64,000 nt of DNA, from contig NZ_FOHI01000003.1 in the NCBI RefSeq assembly GCF_900111585.1, positions 357,492 to 421,491 of the forward strand, in the 5' to 3' direction. Position numbers and translations under genes: made by a program. The notes below the pieces were generated by a model, which was given only the letters and a program-made list of their open reading frames with translations, searched no databases and was not told the origin of the DNA. Origin of the DNA: Nitrosospira multiformis (lineage in GTDB: Bacteria > Pseudomonadota > Gammaproteobacteria > Burkholderiales > Nitrosomonadaceae). This document shows positions 36,316-47,074 of the stretch, in pieces. The number at the start of each line of letters is the position of its first letter. Position 1 is the first letter of the stretch.

Positions 36316-36606
36316 ATGCAGATTCGTCCCTTACACGACCGCGTCATAGTCAAGCGGCTGGAAGAAGAGCGCAAGACCGCATCTGGTATTGTCATACCTG
36401 ACAGTGCTGCGGAGAAGCCGGATCAGGGCGAAATTATCGCCGTAGGCAAAGGCAAGGTTGGGGATGACGGCAATGTCCGTCCGCTGGAAGTGAAAGTCGG
36501 CGATAAAGTGTTGTTCGGCAAATATTCCGGACAGACCGTGAAGATATCGGGAGAAGAACTTCTGGTGATGCGCGAAGAAGACATCATGGGCGTTGTTGAA
36601 GGTTAA
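36316..36606 (+). CDS. groES: Co-chaperonin GroES
   Basis: Ten-kilodalton lid of the GroEL chaperonin; 96 residues, standard length. '[19 protein letters not shown]' start, mobile-loop region '[14 protein letters not shown]', and 'EDIMGVVEG' end. AGGAGA precedes the ATG. The transcript passes the CIRCE element, giving HrcA-controlled heat-shock expression together with groEL 52 bases downstream. Confidence 0.98.
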   Translation: MQIRPLHDRVIVKRLEEERKTASGIVIPDSAAEKPDQGEIIAVGKGKVGDDGNVRPLEVKVGDKVLFGKYSGQTVKISGEELLVMREEDIMGVVEG

Positions 36607-36646
36607 TTTTCGCAAGACGTCTTGCACAATATTTTCTGGAAATTAG

Positions 36647-38317
<1,671 letters not shown>

Positions 38318-38361
38318 GGTTTGCCCGACGACTGCACCAATTGTGCAATAAGCTGTGCAAT

Positions 38362-38389
38362 AAAAAACCCCGCAGCCGCGGGGTTTTTT
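38362..38389 (+). terminator. Rho-independent terminator of groESL
   Basis: AAAAAACCCCGC, short AGCC-containing loop, GCGGGGTTTTTT: strong GC stem with flanking A/T tracts, so it may work in both directions. Confidence 0.92.
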
Positions 38390-38599
38390 ATTATTGGAAG
38401 CCGTGCGTCGGGCAGCATTCATCCATGGATATTCCTGCTGCAGAAATCTATCCGGGCAATCTATAAGGCTGATTGTCGGCTGGTTGAGCGGGTTTTGTCC
38501 AGAGGAATGCAGCGACAAGTGTGATTGATGAGATAATGCGCTTTTTTGGTTCAGCGGTGGTTCAGCGATGACAAATTATCGCCTTTTTAATAACTTATC

Positions 38600-39442
38600 A
38601 TGACCCCAGACCAGTATTGCCAGGAAAAAGCTATTCAAAGCGGTTCGAGCTTCTACTACAGCTTTCTCTATCTGCCTCCTGAGAGGCGTCGTGCCATTAC
38701 TGCACTCTACGCTTTTTGTCGAGAGGTGGACGATGTCGTAGACGAGTGTACGGAAGCGTCAGTAGCGCGAGTAAAGCTTGCATGGTGGCGACAGGAAGTT
38801 GCTGCGATCTTCGATGCAGAGGGGAACCAGCCGAGCCATCCGGTGGCACAGGCATTGGCCGGCGTGGCAAGCACGTTCAATCTGACCGCAGCCCGCCTGA
38901 ACGAGATCATAGACGGCATGGAAATGGATCTTGATTATAACCGCTATGCGGACTTCGATACGCTTCGGCACTATTGTTACCACGTGGCAAGCGTAGTGGG
39001 ATTGTGCTCCGCCGAGATATTCGGCTATCGCAATCCGAAAACGCTCGAATATGCCCAGGATCTCGGGCTGGCATTCCAACTTACCAATATCATACGCGAC
39101 GTTGGCGAGGATGCCCGGCGCGACCGTATTTATCTGCCTCAGGACGAACTCGCGCGCTTCGGGGTGAGCAATGACGATATACTCCAGTCGCGCGAAACGG
39201 ACAATTTCAGGCGCTTAATCGAATTTCAGATCGACCGGGCGGAAAGTTATTATGCAAGCGCTTTTGCGGCACTGCCGGAGGAGGATCGCAAAAGCCAGCG
39301 TTCCGGGATCATCATGGCCGCGATCTATCAGGCCTTGCTGAAGGAGATCAAGGCTGATGGATGTCATGTGATGCGGCAGCGTATAAGCCTGACGCCGCTG
39401 CGTAAACTCTGGATAGCGTGGAAAACCTGGATGAAAGGGTGA
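38600..39442 (+). CDS. hpnD: Presqualene diphosphate synthase (squalene/phytoene synthase family)
   Basis: Head-to-head condensation of two farnesyl diphosphates in bacterial squalene/hopanoid synthesis; 280 residues. First Asp-rich motif 'REVDDVVDE' near residue 35, second 'IIRDVGEDARRDRIYLPQDE' near residue 155. 'SSFYYSFLYLPPERRRAITA' is the HpnD/HpnC-type N-terminus. HpnD rather than HpnC or CrtB is my judgement from overall pattern. No hpnC, hpnE or shc is adjacent. Confidence 0.85.
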   Translation: MTPDQYCQEKAIQSGSSFYYSFLYLPPERRRAITALYAFCREVDDVVDECTEASVARVKLAWWRQEVAAIFDAEGNQPSHPVAQALAGVASTFNLTAARLNEIIDGMEMDLDYNRYADFDTLRHYCYHVASVVGLCSAEIFGYRNPKTLEYAQDLGLAFQLTNIIRDVGEDARRDRIYLPQDELARFGVSNDDILQSRETDNFRRLIEFQIDRAESYYASAFAALPEEDRKSQRSGIIMAAIYQALLKEIKADGCHVMRQRISLTPLRKLWIAWKTWMKG

Positions 39443-39546
39443 AGCGTTGTTTCCGCGCTACCCAAAGGCATTTCCATGGAGCCTTCATCGCTGTAAACCG
39501 GGAGCAACCTCTTGACGGAATTTGTTTCCAGCCGTAAGTATCTTTT

Positions 39547-40293
39547 ATGAACGATTTGAAAAACTACATTGCACCGAACGACCTGCTCAAGGATCGTGTG
39601 ATTCTGGTTACCGGAGCGGGCCAGGGTATCGGTCGAACGGCCGCGCTGACATATGCTGCCCATGGCGCCACGGTTATCTTGCATGGGCGAAACGTGAAGA
39701 AACTGGAAAGCGTCTATGACGAAATCGAGGCAGGAGGCGGGGCTCAGCCGTCAATTTTTCCGCTGGATCTGGAAAAAGCGGGGGACAAGGATTTTGCCGC
39801 TATTGCCCATGCCATTAAATTGCAGTTAGGCAGACTGGATGGCATTCTGCATAATGCGGCGTTATTATTCAACCTGACACCGCTGGAGACCCAGACGCTG
39901 GAAGAATGGCTCGCCCTGCTGCGCGTCAACCTCATTGCGCCGTTTGCCTTGACCCGCGCCTGCCTTCCGCTGCTGAAGGCTTCTCCTGATGCAAGCGTCA
40001 TCATGACATCCGATGCGCACGGACATGTTCCCGCCGCCTACTGGGGTGGTTTTGCGGTAGCCAAGGCAGGAGTGGAGGCGCTGGTCAAGATCCAGGCGCA
40101 GGAGTGGGAAATCCTTCCCACTCTGCGTATCAATGCCTTGATTCCGGGGCCTGTGCACACGCCACAGCGAACCAGAACGCACCCGGGTGAAGTCAAGCAG
40201 AGTTTGCGCCAGCCGCAGGAGCTGATGTCCTGCTATTTGTATCTCATGGGTCCTGACAGCAAAGCGGTCAGTGGCAAAACGATATTCTGCTAG
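39547..40293 (+). CDS. Short-chain dehydrogenase/reductase, YciK-like
   Basis: Rossmann-fold SDR of 248 residues. The cofactor motif is 'VTGAGQGIGRTAALTYA' and the NAG-like motif is 'ILHNAALLF'. The catalytic Ser is in 'SVIMTSDAHG'. The YxxxK motif reads 'GGFAVAKAG': Phe stands where Tyr should be, with Lys kept. A Tyr four residues earlier ('AYWGG') might substitute. Family homologues in other betaproteobacteria may share this change, so it could be a subfamily trait. Substrate unknown. It lies upstream of tRNA-Leu. Confidence 0.85.
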   Translation: MNDLKNYIAPNDLLKDRVILVTGAGQGIGRTAALTYAAHGATVILHGRNVKKLESVYDEIEAGGGAQPSIFPLDLEKAGDKDFAAIAHAIKLQLGRLDGILHNAALLFNLTPLETQTLEEWLALLRVNLIAPFALTRACLPLLKASPDASVIMTSDAHGHVPAAYWGGFAVAKAGVEALVKIQAQEWEILPTLRINALIPGPVHTPQRTRTHPGEVKQSLRQPQELMSCYLYLMGPDSKAVSGKTIFC

Positions 40294-40377
40294 CTGGTGC
40301 TGCACCTCGCGGCGCTGTCCTTCACGGCGGCCGAACTTGCCCGAAGGCGCATGGCTGCTGTCGCAGGGAGAAACGGG

Positions 40378-40383
40378 TATAAT
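40378..40383 (+). promoter_or_regulatory. Candidate -10 element for tRNA-Leu
   Basis: TATAAT, exact consensus, 27 bases before the mature tRNA 5' end. No good -35 is found at 16-18 bases. Confidence 0.45.
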
Positions 40384-40410
40384 TGTGGTCAAGTCCGGAA
40401 TGAAAAGCCT

Positions 40411-40495
<85 letters not shown>

Positions 40496-40590
40496 GGGAT
40501 ATGAACAGGTCTGAGCGATGTGTGTTGATCGCTATCGGGTTTCCCTGGCCCCTTCATGATAAATAATGTTGTCAATCCTCAGGAAATTTA

Positions 40591-41898
40591 ATGCAGACAA
40601 ATGTTGAAAACCTTGGTGCGCTCGAGCGCCGCCTTAACGTTTCAGTGCCCCAGGAGAAAATCGAAACGGAAGTCGAAAGCCGCTTGAAGCGACTGGCGCG
40701 AACAGCGAAATTTCACGGATTTCGGCCGGGCAAGGTGCCCTTGAAAATTGTCGCACAGCAATATGGTCCGCAGGTTCGCCAGGAAGTCATGGAAGATGTG
40801 CTGAAAAAGAATTTCAGCGAGGCCGTGCGCGAGAATAACCTGCGGGTAGCGGGCTATCCGCGCTTCGAACCCAAGCTGGCAGAAAGCGATACTGCTCAGG
40901 TTGAATTCAGTGCGACATTCGAGGTCTATCCAGATATCGCACTCGGCGATCTTGGAGGCGCGCATATTGAACGTCCGGTAGTCGAGGTTACTCCTGCCGA
41001 CGTGGATAAAACCCTGGAGATGCTGCGCAAGCAGCGGGTTGAGTTTGAACCTGTGGACCGGCCAGCCCAGCCAGGCGATCGAATCAATATCGACTATCGT
41101 GGCTTGATCGATGGTGTCGAGTTTGCGGGCGGCAAAGCTGAAAATTTCAGTCTGGTGCTGGGCGAAGGAAGGCTTCTCAAGGATTTCGAAGAACCTCTGC
41201 TCGGCATGAGTCCGGGTCAGAGTAAAACATTTGAAGTTGCCTTTCCATCAGACTATCATGGAAAGGAGGTCGCAGGAAAAACGGCCGTATTTGAAGTGAA
41301 GCTCAATGGAGTGGAATCTTCAAAACTGCCGGAAGTGAATGCTGATTTCGCTACTTCACTCGGGATTGCCGAGGGCGATATTGAAAAGATGCGCAGCGAA
41401 ATCCGGGCGAATCTTGAACGCGAAGCGGCCAAACGCGTAAATGCGAGGCTCAAGGAGCAGGTAATGCAGATCCTTATCGATACGACCAGTAACGTTGATC
41501 CTCCCAAAGCGCTGGTGGAAATGGAGTTGGACCGCCTGATGGAGGATGCGCGCAATGATTTTGCTTCACGCGGCATGAATACAAAGAACTTCTCCCTGCC
41601 GCACGATATGCTCCAGGAGCGGGCGCAACATCGGGTGAAGCTGGGCCTGATTCTGGGGGAACTGGTAAAAATGCACAGCTTGCACCCCAAACCGGAGCAG
41701 GTGCGTGCGGTGGTGGAAGATCTCGCGCAAGCCTACGAGAATCCGGCCGAAGTAGTCAGTTGGCACTATGCCGCGCCGGAGCGGCTGAGGGAAGCTGAAT
41801 CGGCGGCACTGGAGGATAACGTGGTGACATGGGTGCTGGAGAAGGCGGTCGTGACCGGCAAGCCGATGCCGCTGGATGAATTGATGGGAAGATCATAA
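40591..41898 (+). CDS. tig: Trigger factor (ribosome-associated chaperone / PPIase)
   Basis: 435 residues. The N-terminal ribosome-binding domain has the '[14 protein letters not shown]' signature, followed by an FKBP-type PPIase domain ('[20 protein letters not shown]', '[20 protein letters not shown]') and a helical C-terminal chaperone domain. GGAAATTTA precedes the ATG. clpP starts two bases after its stop, so folding and degradation factors are made together. Confidence 0.97.
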   Translation: MQTNVENLGALERRLNVSVPQEKIETEVESRLKRLARTAKFHGFRPGKVPLKIVAQQYGPQVRQEVMEDVLKKNFSEAVRENNLRVAGYPRFEPKLAESDTAQVEFSATFEVYPDIALGDLGGAHIERPVVEVTPADVDKTLEMLRKQRVEFEPVDRPAQPGDRINIDYRGLIDGVEFAGGKAENFSLVLGEGRLLKDFEEPLLGMSPGQSKTFEVAFPSDYHGKEVAGKTAVFEVKLNGVESSKLPEVNADFATSLGIAEGDIEKMRSEIRANLEREAAKRVNARLKEQVMQILIDTTSNVDPPKALVEMELDRLMEDARNDFASRGMNTKNFSLPHDMLQERAQHRVKLGLILGELVKMHSLHPKPEQVRAVVEDLAQAYENPAEVVSWHYAAPERLREAESAALEDNVVTWVLEKAVVTGKPMPLDELMGRS

Positions 41899-41900
41899 AC

Positions 41901-42542
41901 ATGCAACGATTCGAGTGGAAGCAGCGTAATCCCGAACCGCAGGGTTTGGGTTTGATCCCGATGGTGATTGAAACCAGCGGGCGGGGAGAGCGCGCATACG
42001 ATATTTATTCCCGGTTGCTGCGGGAGCGGGTCATATTTCTTGTGGGACCTGTTACCGAAGCATCTGCCAACCTGATTGTCGCGCAACTCCTGTTTCTCGA
42101 ATCGGAAAATGCGGACAAGGATATTCATTTTTACATAAATTCGCCCGGTGGCCTGGTTTCAGCCGGAATGGCGGTCTACGATACCATGCAGTTTATCAAG
42201 CCCGACGTCAGCACCCTTTGCATAGGGCAGGCGGCCAGCATGGGATCGCTGCTTCTGGCAGCCGGAGCGAAAGGGAAGCGGTTTTGTCTGCCCAACTCCC
42301 GTGTGATGATTCACCAGCCGCTGGGAGGATTCCAGGGGCAGGCATCCGATATCGAGATTCACGCCCGGGAAATCCTGTATCTGAAGAACCGATTGAATGA
42401 GCTACTGTCAAAACACACCGGTCAGAGTATGGAAACCATTGAAAGAGATACCGACCGGGATAACTTTCTGGGGGCGGAGGACTCGGTGAAATATGGTCTG
42501 GTGGATGCCGTGCTAACCTCGAGGGGAGAGGGTGCCGGTTGA
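41901..42542 (+). CDS. clpP: ATP-dependent Clp protease proteolytic subunit
   Basis: Serine protease ring of the ClpXP complex, 213 residues. Catalytic Ser in '[14 protein letters not shown]', His in '[10 protein letters not shown]', and the Asp lies in the 'DTDRDNFL' region. '[19 protein letters not shown]' is family-typical. The first ~20 residues ('[17 protein letters not shown]') form an N-terminal propeptide-like extension; ATG 41961 would give the short form. Confidence 0.97.
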   Translation: MQRFEWKQRNPEPQGLGLIPMVIETSGRGERAYDIYSRLLRERVIFLVGPVTEASANLIVAQLLFLESENADKDIHFYINSPGGLVSAGMAVYDTMQFIKPDVSTLCIGQAASMGSLLLAAGAKGKRFCLPNSRVMIHQPLGGFQGQASDIEIHAREILYLKNRLNELLSKHTGQSMETIERDTDRDNFLGAEDSVKYGLVDAVLTSRGEGAG

Positions 42543-42609
42543 AGTTTGACTTCGGGAGAGCTTGTAATCAGTCACGAGCTATTCAGCTCGGATAATGCGG
42601 GATAAAACT

Positions 42610-43887
42610 ATGTCAGAGAAAACTGGCGGAGAAAAACTGCTTTATTGTTCCTTTTGTGGTAAGAGTCAGCATGAGGTAAAGAAGCTGATCGCCGGTCCTT
42701 CGGTATTCATATGCGACGAATGTATCGAGTTGTGCAACGATATCATTCGTGAGGAAATACAGGGTGTGGAGGCGGCCAAGCTCGCAAAGTCGGATCTGCC
42801 TGTTCCCCATGAAATTCGACAGATCCTGGATCAATACGTGATCGGCCAGGAGCAGGCGAAGAAAATTCTGTCGGTAGCGGTTTATAATCACTACAAGCGT
42901 CTGAGAACTCTCGCAAAATCCACTGACCCGGATGAGATCGAACTGGCGAAGAGCAACATCCTGCTGATTGGCCCCACGGGTTCAGGCAAGACGCTGCTTG
43001 CCCAGACGCTGGCACGTTTGCTGGATGTGCCTTTTGTCATGGCGGATGCGACAACGCTGACCGAGGCGGGGTATGTCGGCGAGGATGTTGAGAACATCAT
43101 CCAGAAACTGCTTCAGAAATGTAACTACGACGCGGAAAAGGCGCAGCAAGGTATTGTCTACATAGACGAAATCGACAAGATTTCGCGTAAATCGGATAAT
43201 CCATCCATCACACGCGATGTCTCGGGTGAGGGGGTGCAGCAGGCACTGCTCAAGCTGATCGAAGGCACGGTTGCGTCCGTGCCGCCGCAGGGGGGGAGAA
43301 AGCATCCCAACCAGGAGTTCGTGCAGGTAGATACCACCAATATTCTTTTCATTTGCGGGGGCGCTTTTGATGGCCTGGAGAAGATCATACGCGCTCGCTC
43401 GGAGAAGGGCGGGATAGGTTTCAGCGCCAGTGTAAGAAGCCAGGATAACCGCAAGGATTTTGGCGCCGTACTGCGAGGGGTCGAGCCCGAGGATCTGGTG
43501 AAGTATGGCCTGATTCCGGAATTCGTCGGCCGATTACCTGTCGTTGCAACCCTCGAGGAACTTGACGAGGCCGCGTTGATTCAAATCCTGACTGAACCCA
43601 AGAATGCGCTCATCAAGCAGTATCAGAAAATGTTTCATATGGAAGGGGGCATCGATCTCGAATTCCGGGAGCAGGCGCTCAAAGCGATTGCTCGCAAGGC
43701 GCTCGTGCGAAAGACCGGTGCGCGAGGTTTACGCTCCATTCTTGAGGCTGCGTTGCTGGATACGATGTTTGACCTGCCGTCACTGGAGAATGTTGCTAAA
43801 GTGGTGATTGACCACAGTTCTGTCAATGGGGATATCAAACCCATTCTGATCTATTCGGACAAACCGAAAGTGGCGAAGAGCTGCTAG
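42610..43887 (+). CDS. clpX: ClpX, AAA+ unfoldase of ClpXP
   Basis: 425 residues. The N-terminal zinc-binding domain has CxxC pairs ('[10 protein letters not shown]', '[10 protein letters not shown]'). Walker A is '[17 protein letters not shown]', Walker B is '[11 protein letters not shown]', the pore-loop region '[16 protein letters not shown]', sensor and Arg-finger regions follow. ATG 42610 gives the standard start; ATG 42595 adds five residues. Confidence 0.97.
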   Translation: MSEKTGGEKLLYCSFCGKSQHEVKKLIAGPSVFICDECIELCNDIIREEIQGVEAAKLAKSDLPVPHEIRQILDQYVIGQEQAKKILSVAVYNHYKRLRTLAKSTDPDEIELAKSNILLIGPTGSGKTLLAQTLARLLDVPFVMADATTLTEAGYVGEDVENIIQKLLQKCNYDAEKAQQGIVYIDEIDKISRKSDNPSITRDVSGEGVQQALLKLIEGTVASVPPQGGRKHPNQEFVQVDTTNILFICGGAFDGLEKIIRARSEKGGIGFSASVRSQDNRKDFGAVLRGVEPEDLVKYGLIPEFVGRLPVVATLEELDEAALIQILTEPKNALIKQYQKMFHMEGGIDLEFREQALKAIARKALVRKTGARGLRSILEAALLDTMFDLPSLENVAKVVIDHSSVNGDIKPILIYSDKPKVAKSC

Positions 43888-43979
43888 TCCGGGTTTCGTG
43901 TTTCGACATTGCCGTCGTTGCCTTGAATTTCTTTACGGCGCCCCCATAACTATCGTTTGTTTCTTATAGGTGAGCCGAT

Positions 43980-46391
43980 ATGTCCTCTCCCATGAACGAT
44001 CAAAATCAGATTTCATTACCTTTGTTGCCATTGCGCGATGTGGTGGTTTTTCCGCACATGGTGATTCCCCTGTTTGTCGGCCGGCCCAAGTCCATCAAGG
44101 CACTGGAAATCGCGATGGAATCCGGCAAGAGCATTTTGCTTGTGGCGCAGAAATTTGCAGCCAAGGACGAGCCCGCACCCGAAGATCTGTACGGGGTGTG
44201 CAGCGTCGCAAACCTGCTGCAAATGCTCAAGCTACCCGACGGTACCGTGAAAGTATTGGTGGAAGGCGGTCGCCGCGCGCGCATCGTGAAAGTGGTTGAC
44301 GACGGTACGTACTTCGCCGGCGAAGCAGCATTGCTGCCGCCCGATGCCGTGGATAATCATGAGGTCGAGGCGATGCGCCGCGCCATGCTGGCTCAGTTCG
44401 ATCAGTACGTGAAGCTGAACAAGAAGATTCCTCCGGAGATCCTGACTTCGCTTAGCGGCATAGACGAAGCAGGCCGTCTGGCTGATACCATCGCTGCGCA
44501 CCTGCCTTTGAAGCTTGAGCAGAAACAGGAAGTGCTGGAAATTTTCGATGTGCCGAAGCGCCTGGAACACCTGCTTGGTCTGCTGGAAACCGAGCTTGAC
44601 ATACTGCAGGTGGAAAAGCGTATTCGTGGCCGTGTAAAGCGGCAGATGGAAAAAAGCCAACGGGATTACTATCTCAATGAGCAGGTGAAGGCCATCCAGA
44701 AGGAACTGGGTGAAGGCGAGGAAGGCGCTGATCTGGAAGAGATGGACAAGAAGATCAAAAGCGCCCAGATGTCCAAGGAGGCGCGCGCCAAGGCGGAATC
44801 GGAGTTGAAAAAACTGCGGTTGATGTCGCCCATGTCGGCTGAAGCCACTGTGGTGCGTAATTATATTGATGCGCTGGTGGCCCTGCCATGGAAGAAAAAA
44901 AGCAAGATAAGCAAAGACCTCAGCGTTGCGGAAGCTGTGCTCGAGCAGGATCACTACGGCCTGGAAAAGGTCAAGGAACGGATTGTCGAGTATCTGGCGG
45001 TACAACAGCGCGTGGATAAGTTGAAAGCGCCCATCCTCTGTCTGGTGGGACCGCCCGGGGTAGGAAAGACTTCTTTGGGGCAATCGATCGCCCGGGCCAC
45101 CAACCGGAAGTTCGTCCGCATGTCGCTCGGCGGTGTTAGGGACGAAGCGGAGGCACGTGGTCATCGCCGCACCTATATCGGTTCCATGCCGGGCAAGATT
45201 CTGCAGAACATGGCGAAAGTAGGTGTGAAGAATCCCTTGTTCCTGCTCGACGAGGTGGACAAGATGGGCATGGATTTTCGGGGTGATCCGTCATCCGCAC
45301 TCCTGGAAGTGCTGGATCCCGAGCAGAATAATTCGTTCGTCGATCACTATGTCGAGGTTGAGTATGATCTGTCGGATGTCATGTTCGTCGCGACGGCGAA
45401 TACATTGAACATTCCTGCGCCGCTGCTGGATCGCATGGAAGTGATTCGGCTGTCCGGCTACACCGAGGATGAAAAACTCAACATCGCGACACGCTATCTG
45501 TTGCCAAAACAGATGAAAAATCACGGCTTGAAGGAAAATGAACTGACCGTCTCGGAGTCAGCCCTGCGGGATATCACGCGCTATTACACCCGCGAGGCAG
45601 GCGTGCGGGCAATGGAGCGGGAAATTTCCAAAATATGCCGTAAAGTGGTAAAGGCGCTGCTGCTGAAAGGCGGGCAGAAACGGATTACCGTCACTGGGAG
45701 AAACCTGGACAGGTACCTCGGCGTAAGGCGTTATACCTACGGTGTCGCGGAGGAAAAGAACCAGATCGGGCAGGTGACCGGCCTCGCCTGGACAGAGGTC
45801 GGGGGGGAATTGCTGACGATCGAGGCCGTCGTATTACCGGGTAAGGGTAAATCCATCACGACCGGGAAACTGGGCGAGGTCATGCAGGAATCGGTCCAGG
45901 CTGCCCTGTCGGTGGTTCGCAGCCGGTCAAGGGCTCTGGGTATTGCGGATGATTTTTACCAGAAGAACGACATCCATATCCATCTGCCGGAAGGTGCGAC
46001 ACCGAAAGACGGTCCGAGTGCCGGTATAGGTATCTGCGTGGCGATGGTATCGGCGTTGACCAACATTCCGGCGCGCGCAACTGTCGCAATGACCGGTGAG
46101 ATCACGCTTCGCGGTGAGGTGCTGGCAATTGGCGGCCTCAAGGAAAAACTGCTGGCCGCGCACCGCGGCGGCATAAAGACTGTGCTGATTCCCGAGGATA
46201 ACGTTAAAGATCTGAACGAAATCCCGGAGAATATCAAAAACAGGCTGGATATTCATCCGGTCAAATGGATAGATCAGGTGCTGGATCTGGCCCTGGAATC
46301 CAAACCGGAACCGCTTCCGGCTGCTCCTTCATCAGTTCCCGCTCCTGTTGCGGTGGAAGGCGATGTGACGCCGGCGGTCATCAAGCACTAG
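43980..46391 (+). CDS. lon: ATP-dependent protease La (Lon)
   Basis: 803 residues: N-terminal LAN domain ('LPLRDVVVFPHMVIPLFVGR'), AAA+ core with Walker A 'GPPGVGKTSLGQSIA' and Walker B 'LFLLDEVDKMG', and a protease domain with catalytic Ser in 'PKDGPSAGIGI' and Lys in 'KLLAAHRGGIKTVL'. An Ala/Pro-rich tail ends it. Order clpP-clpX-lon-hup is conserved in the class. Confidence 0.98.
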   Translation: MSSPMNDQNQISLPLLPLRDVVVFPHMVIPLFVGRPKSIKALEIAMESGKSILLVAQKFAAKDEPAPEDLYGVCSVANLLQMLKLPDGTVKVLVEGGRRARIVKVVDDGTYFAGEAALLPPDAVDNHEVEAMRRAMLAQFDQYVKLNKKIPPEILTSLSGIDEAGRLADTIAAHLPLKLEQKQEVLEIFDVPKRLEHLLGLLETELDILQVEKRIRGRVKRQMEKSQRDYYLNEQVKAIQKELGEGEEGADLEEMDKKIKSAQMSKEARAKAESELKKLRLMSPMSAEATVVRNYIDALVALPWKKKSKISKDLSVAEAVLEQDHYGLEKVKERIVEYLAVQQRVDKLKAPILCLVGPPGVGKTSLGQSIARATNRKFVRMSLGGVRDEAEARGHRRTYIGSMPGKILQNMAKVGVKNPLFLLDEVDKMGMDFRGDPSSALLEVLDPEQNNSFVDHYVEVEYDLSDVMFVATANTLNIPAPLLDRMEVIRLSGYTEDEKLNIATRYLLPKQMKNHGLKENELTVSESALRDITRYYTREAGVRAMEREISKICRKVVKALLLKGGQKRITVTGRNLDRYLGVRRYTYGVAEEKNQIGQVTGLAWTEVGGELLTIEAVVLPGKGKSITTGKLGEVMQESVQAALSVVRSRSRALGIADDFYQKNDIHIHLPEGATPKDGPSAGIGICVAMVSALTNIPARATVAMTGEITLRGEVLAIGGLKEKLLAAHRGGIKTVLIPEDNVKDLNEIPENIKNRLDIHPVKWIDQVLDLALESKPEPLPAAPSSVPAPVAVEGDVTPAVIKH

Positions 46392-46484
46392 GTTTTGTTA
46401 AAGACTCTGTATGACAGGGGTGATAGGAGTCTAATGACTTGCAAAGGTCTTATAAAGGCGAGGCGGAAATATTTCTACAATGGC

Positions 46485-46513
46485 TTGACCACGCACAAGC
46501 CGCTTGATATAAA
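46485..46513 (+). promoter_or_regulatory. Sigma-70 promoter upstream of hup
   Basis: TTGACC (46485-46490), exactly 17 bases, TATAAA (46508-46513), placed 48 bases before the hup start codon. Confidence 0.75.
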
Positions 46514-46561
46514 ACGTTTGCAGGGTTTTTACTCTCTTAACAATAATGAAAGGGGAATCAC

Positions 46562-46834
46562 GTGAATAAAGCTGAACTCATCGATGCCATCGCGAAATCA
46601 TCGGACATTTCCAAAGCTTCGGCGGGAAATGCGCTGGACGGTGCGCTGGAAGCGATCAAAGCCGCTCTTAAGAAAGGCCAAAGTGTAACACTGGTAGGAT
46701 TTGGGACGTTCAAGGTAGGCACGCGTGCCGCCCGCACCGGCCGCAACCCCCGTACAGGCGCTGCTATCACAATCGAATCTACCAAGGTTCCTAAATTCAT
46801 TGCTGGCAAGGCGCTCAAGGATGCAGTAAACTAG
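46562..46834 (+). CDS. hupB: DNA-binding protein HU-beta-like
   Basis: Nucleoid-associated protein of 90 residues, standard length. '[19 protein letters not shown]' start, '[11 protein letters not shown]' and the DNA-binding arm '[20 protein letters not shown]'. The start codon is GTG, with GAAAGGGGA upstream. It has its own promoter and is followed by two tRNA genes. Confidence 0.97.
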   Translation: MNKAELIDAIAKSSDISKASAGNALDGALEAIKAALKKGQSVTLVGFGTFKVGTRAARTGRNPRTGAAITIESTKVPKFIAGKALKDAVN

Positions 46835-46848
46835 CGGCTTTTCGGCGG

Positions 46849-46924
46849 GGGTGCTTAGCTCAGTTGGTAGAGCGTCGCCCTTACAAGGCGAATGTCGGCG
46901 GTTCGACCCCGTCAGCACCCACCA
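46849..46924 (+). tRNA. tRNA-Val (anticodon UAC)
   Basis: 76 nt with encoded CCA. Acceptor GGGTGCT/AGCACCC; anticodon loop CTTACAA gives TAC; T-arm GGTTCGACC. Begins 14 bases after the hup stop. Confidence 0.97.
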
Positions 46925-46938
46925 GAGTTAGATTTATT

Positions 46939-47015
46939 GGAGTGGTAGTTCAGTTGGTTAGAATACCGGCCTGTCACGCCGGGGGTCGCGGGTTCGAGTC
47001 CCGTCCACTCCGCCA
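46939..47015 (+). tRNA. tRNA-Asp (anticodon GUC)
   Basis: 77 nt with encoded CCA. Acceptor GGAGTGG/CCACTCC, discriminator G; anticodon loop CTGTCAC gives GTC; T-arm GGTTCGAGTCC. Fourteen bases separate it from tRNA-Val, so the pair is one transcript. Confidence 0.97.
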
Positions 47016-47031
47016 TATCTGCTTACATCAG

Positions 47032-47056
47032 GGCGAACGCGAGTTCGCCTTTTTTA
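47032..47056 (+). terminator. Rho-independent terminator after tRNA-Asp
   Basis: GGCGAAC, loop GCGA, GTTCGCC, then TTTTTTATT. It lies between tRNA-Asp and ppiD. Confidence 0.9.
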
Positions 47057-47074
47057 TTCGTTTTCCGTCATTCA

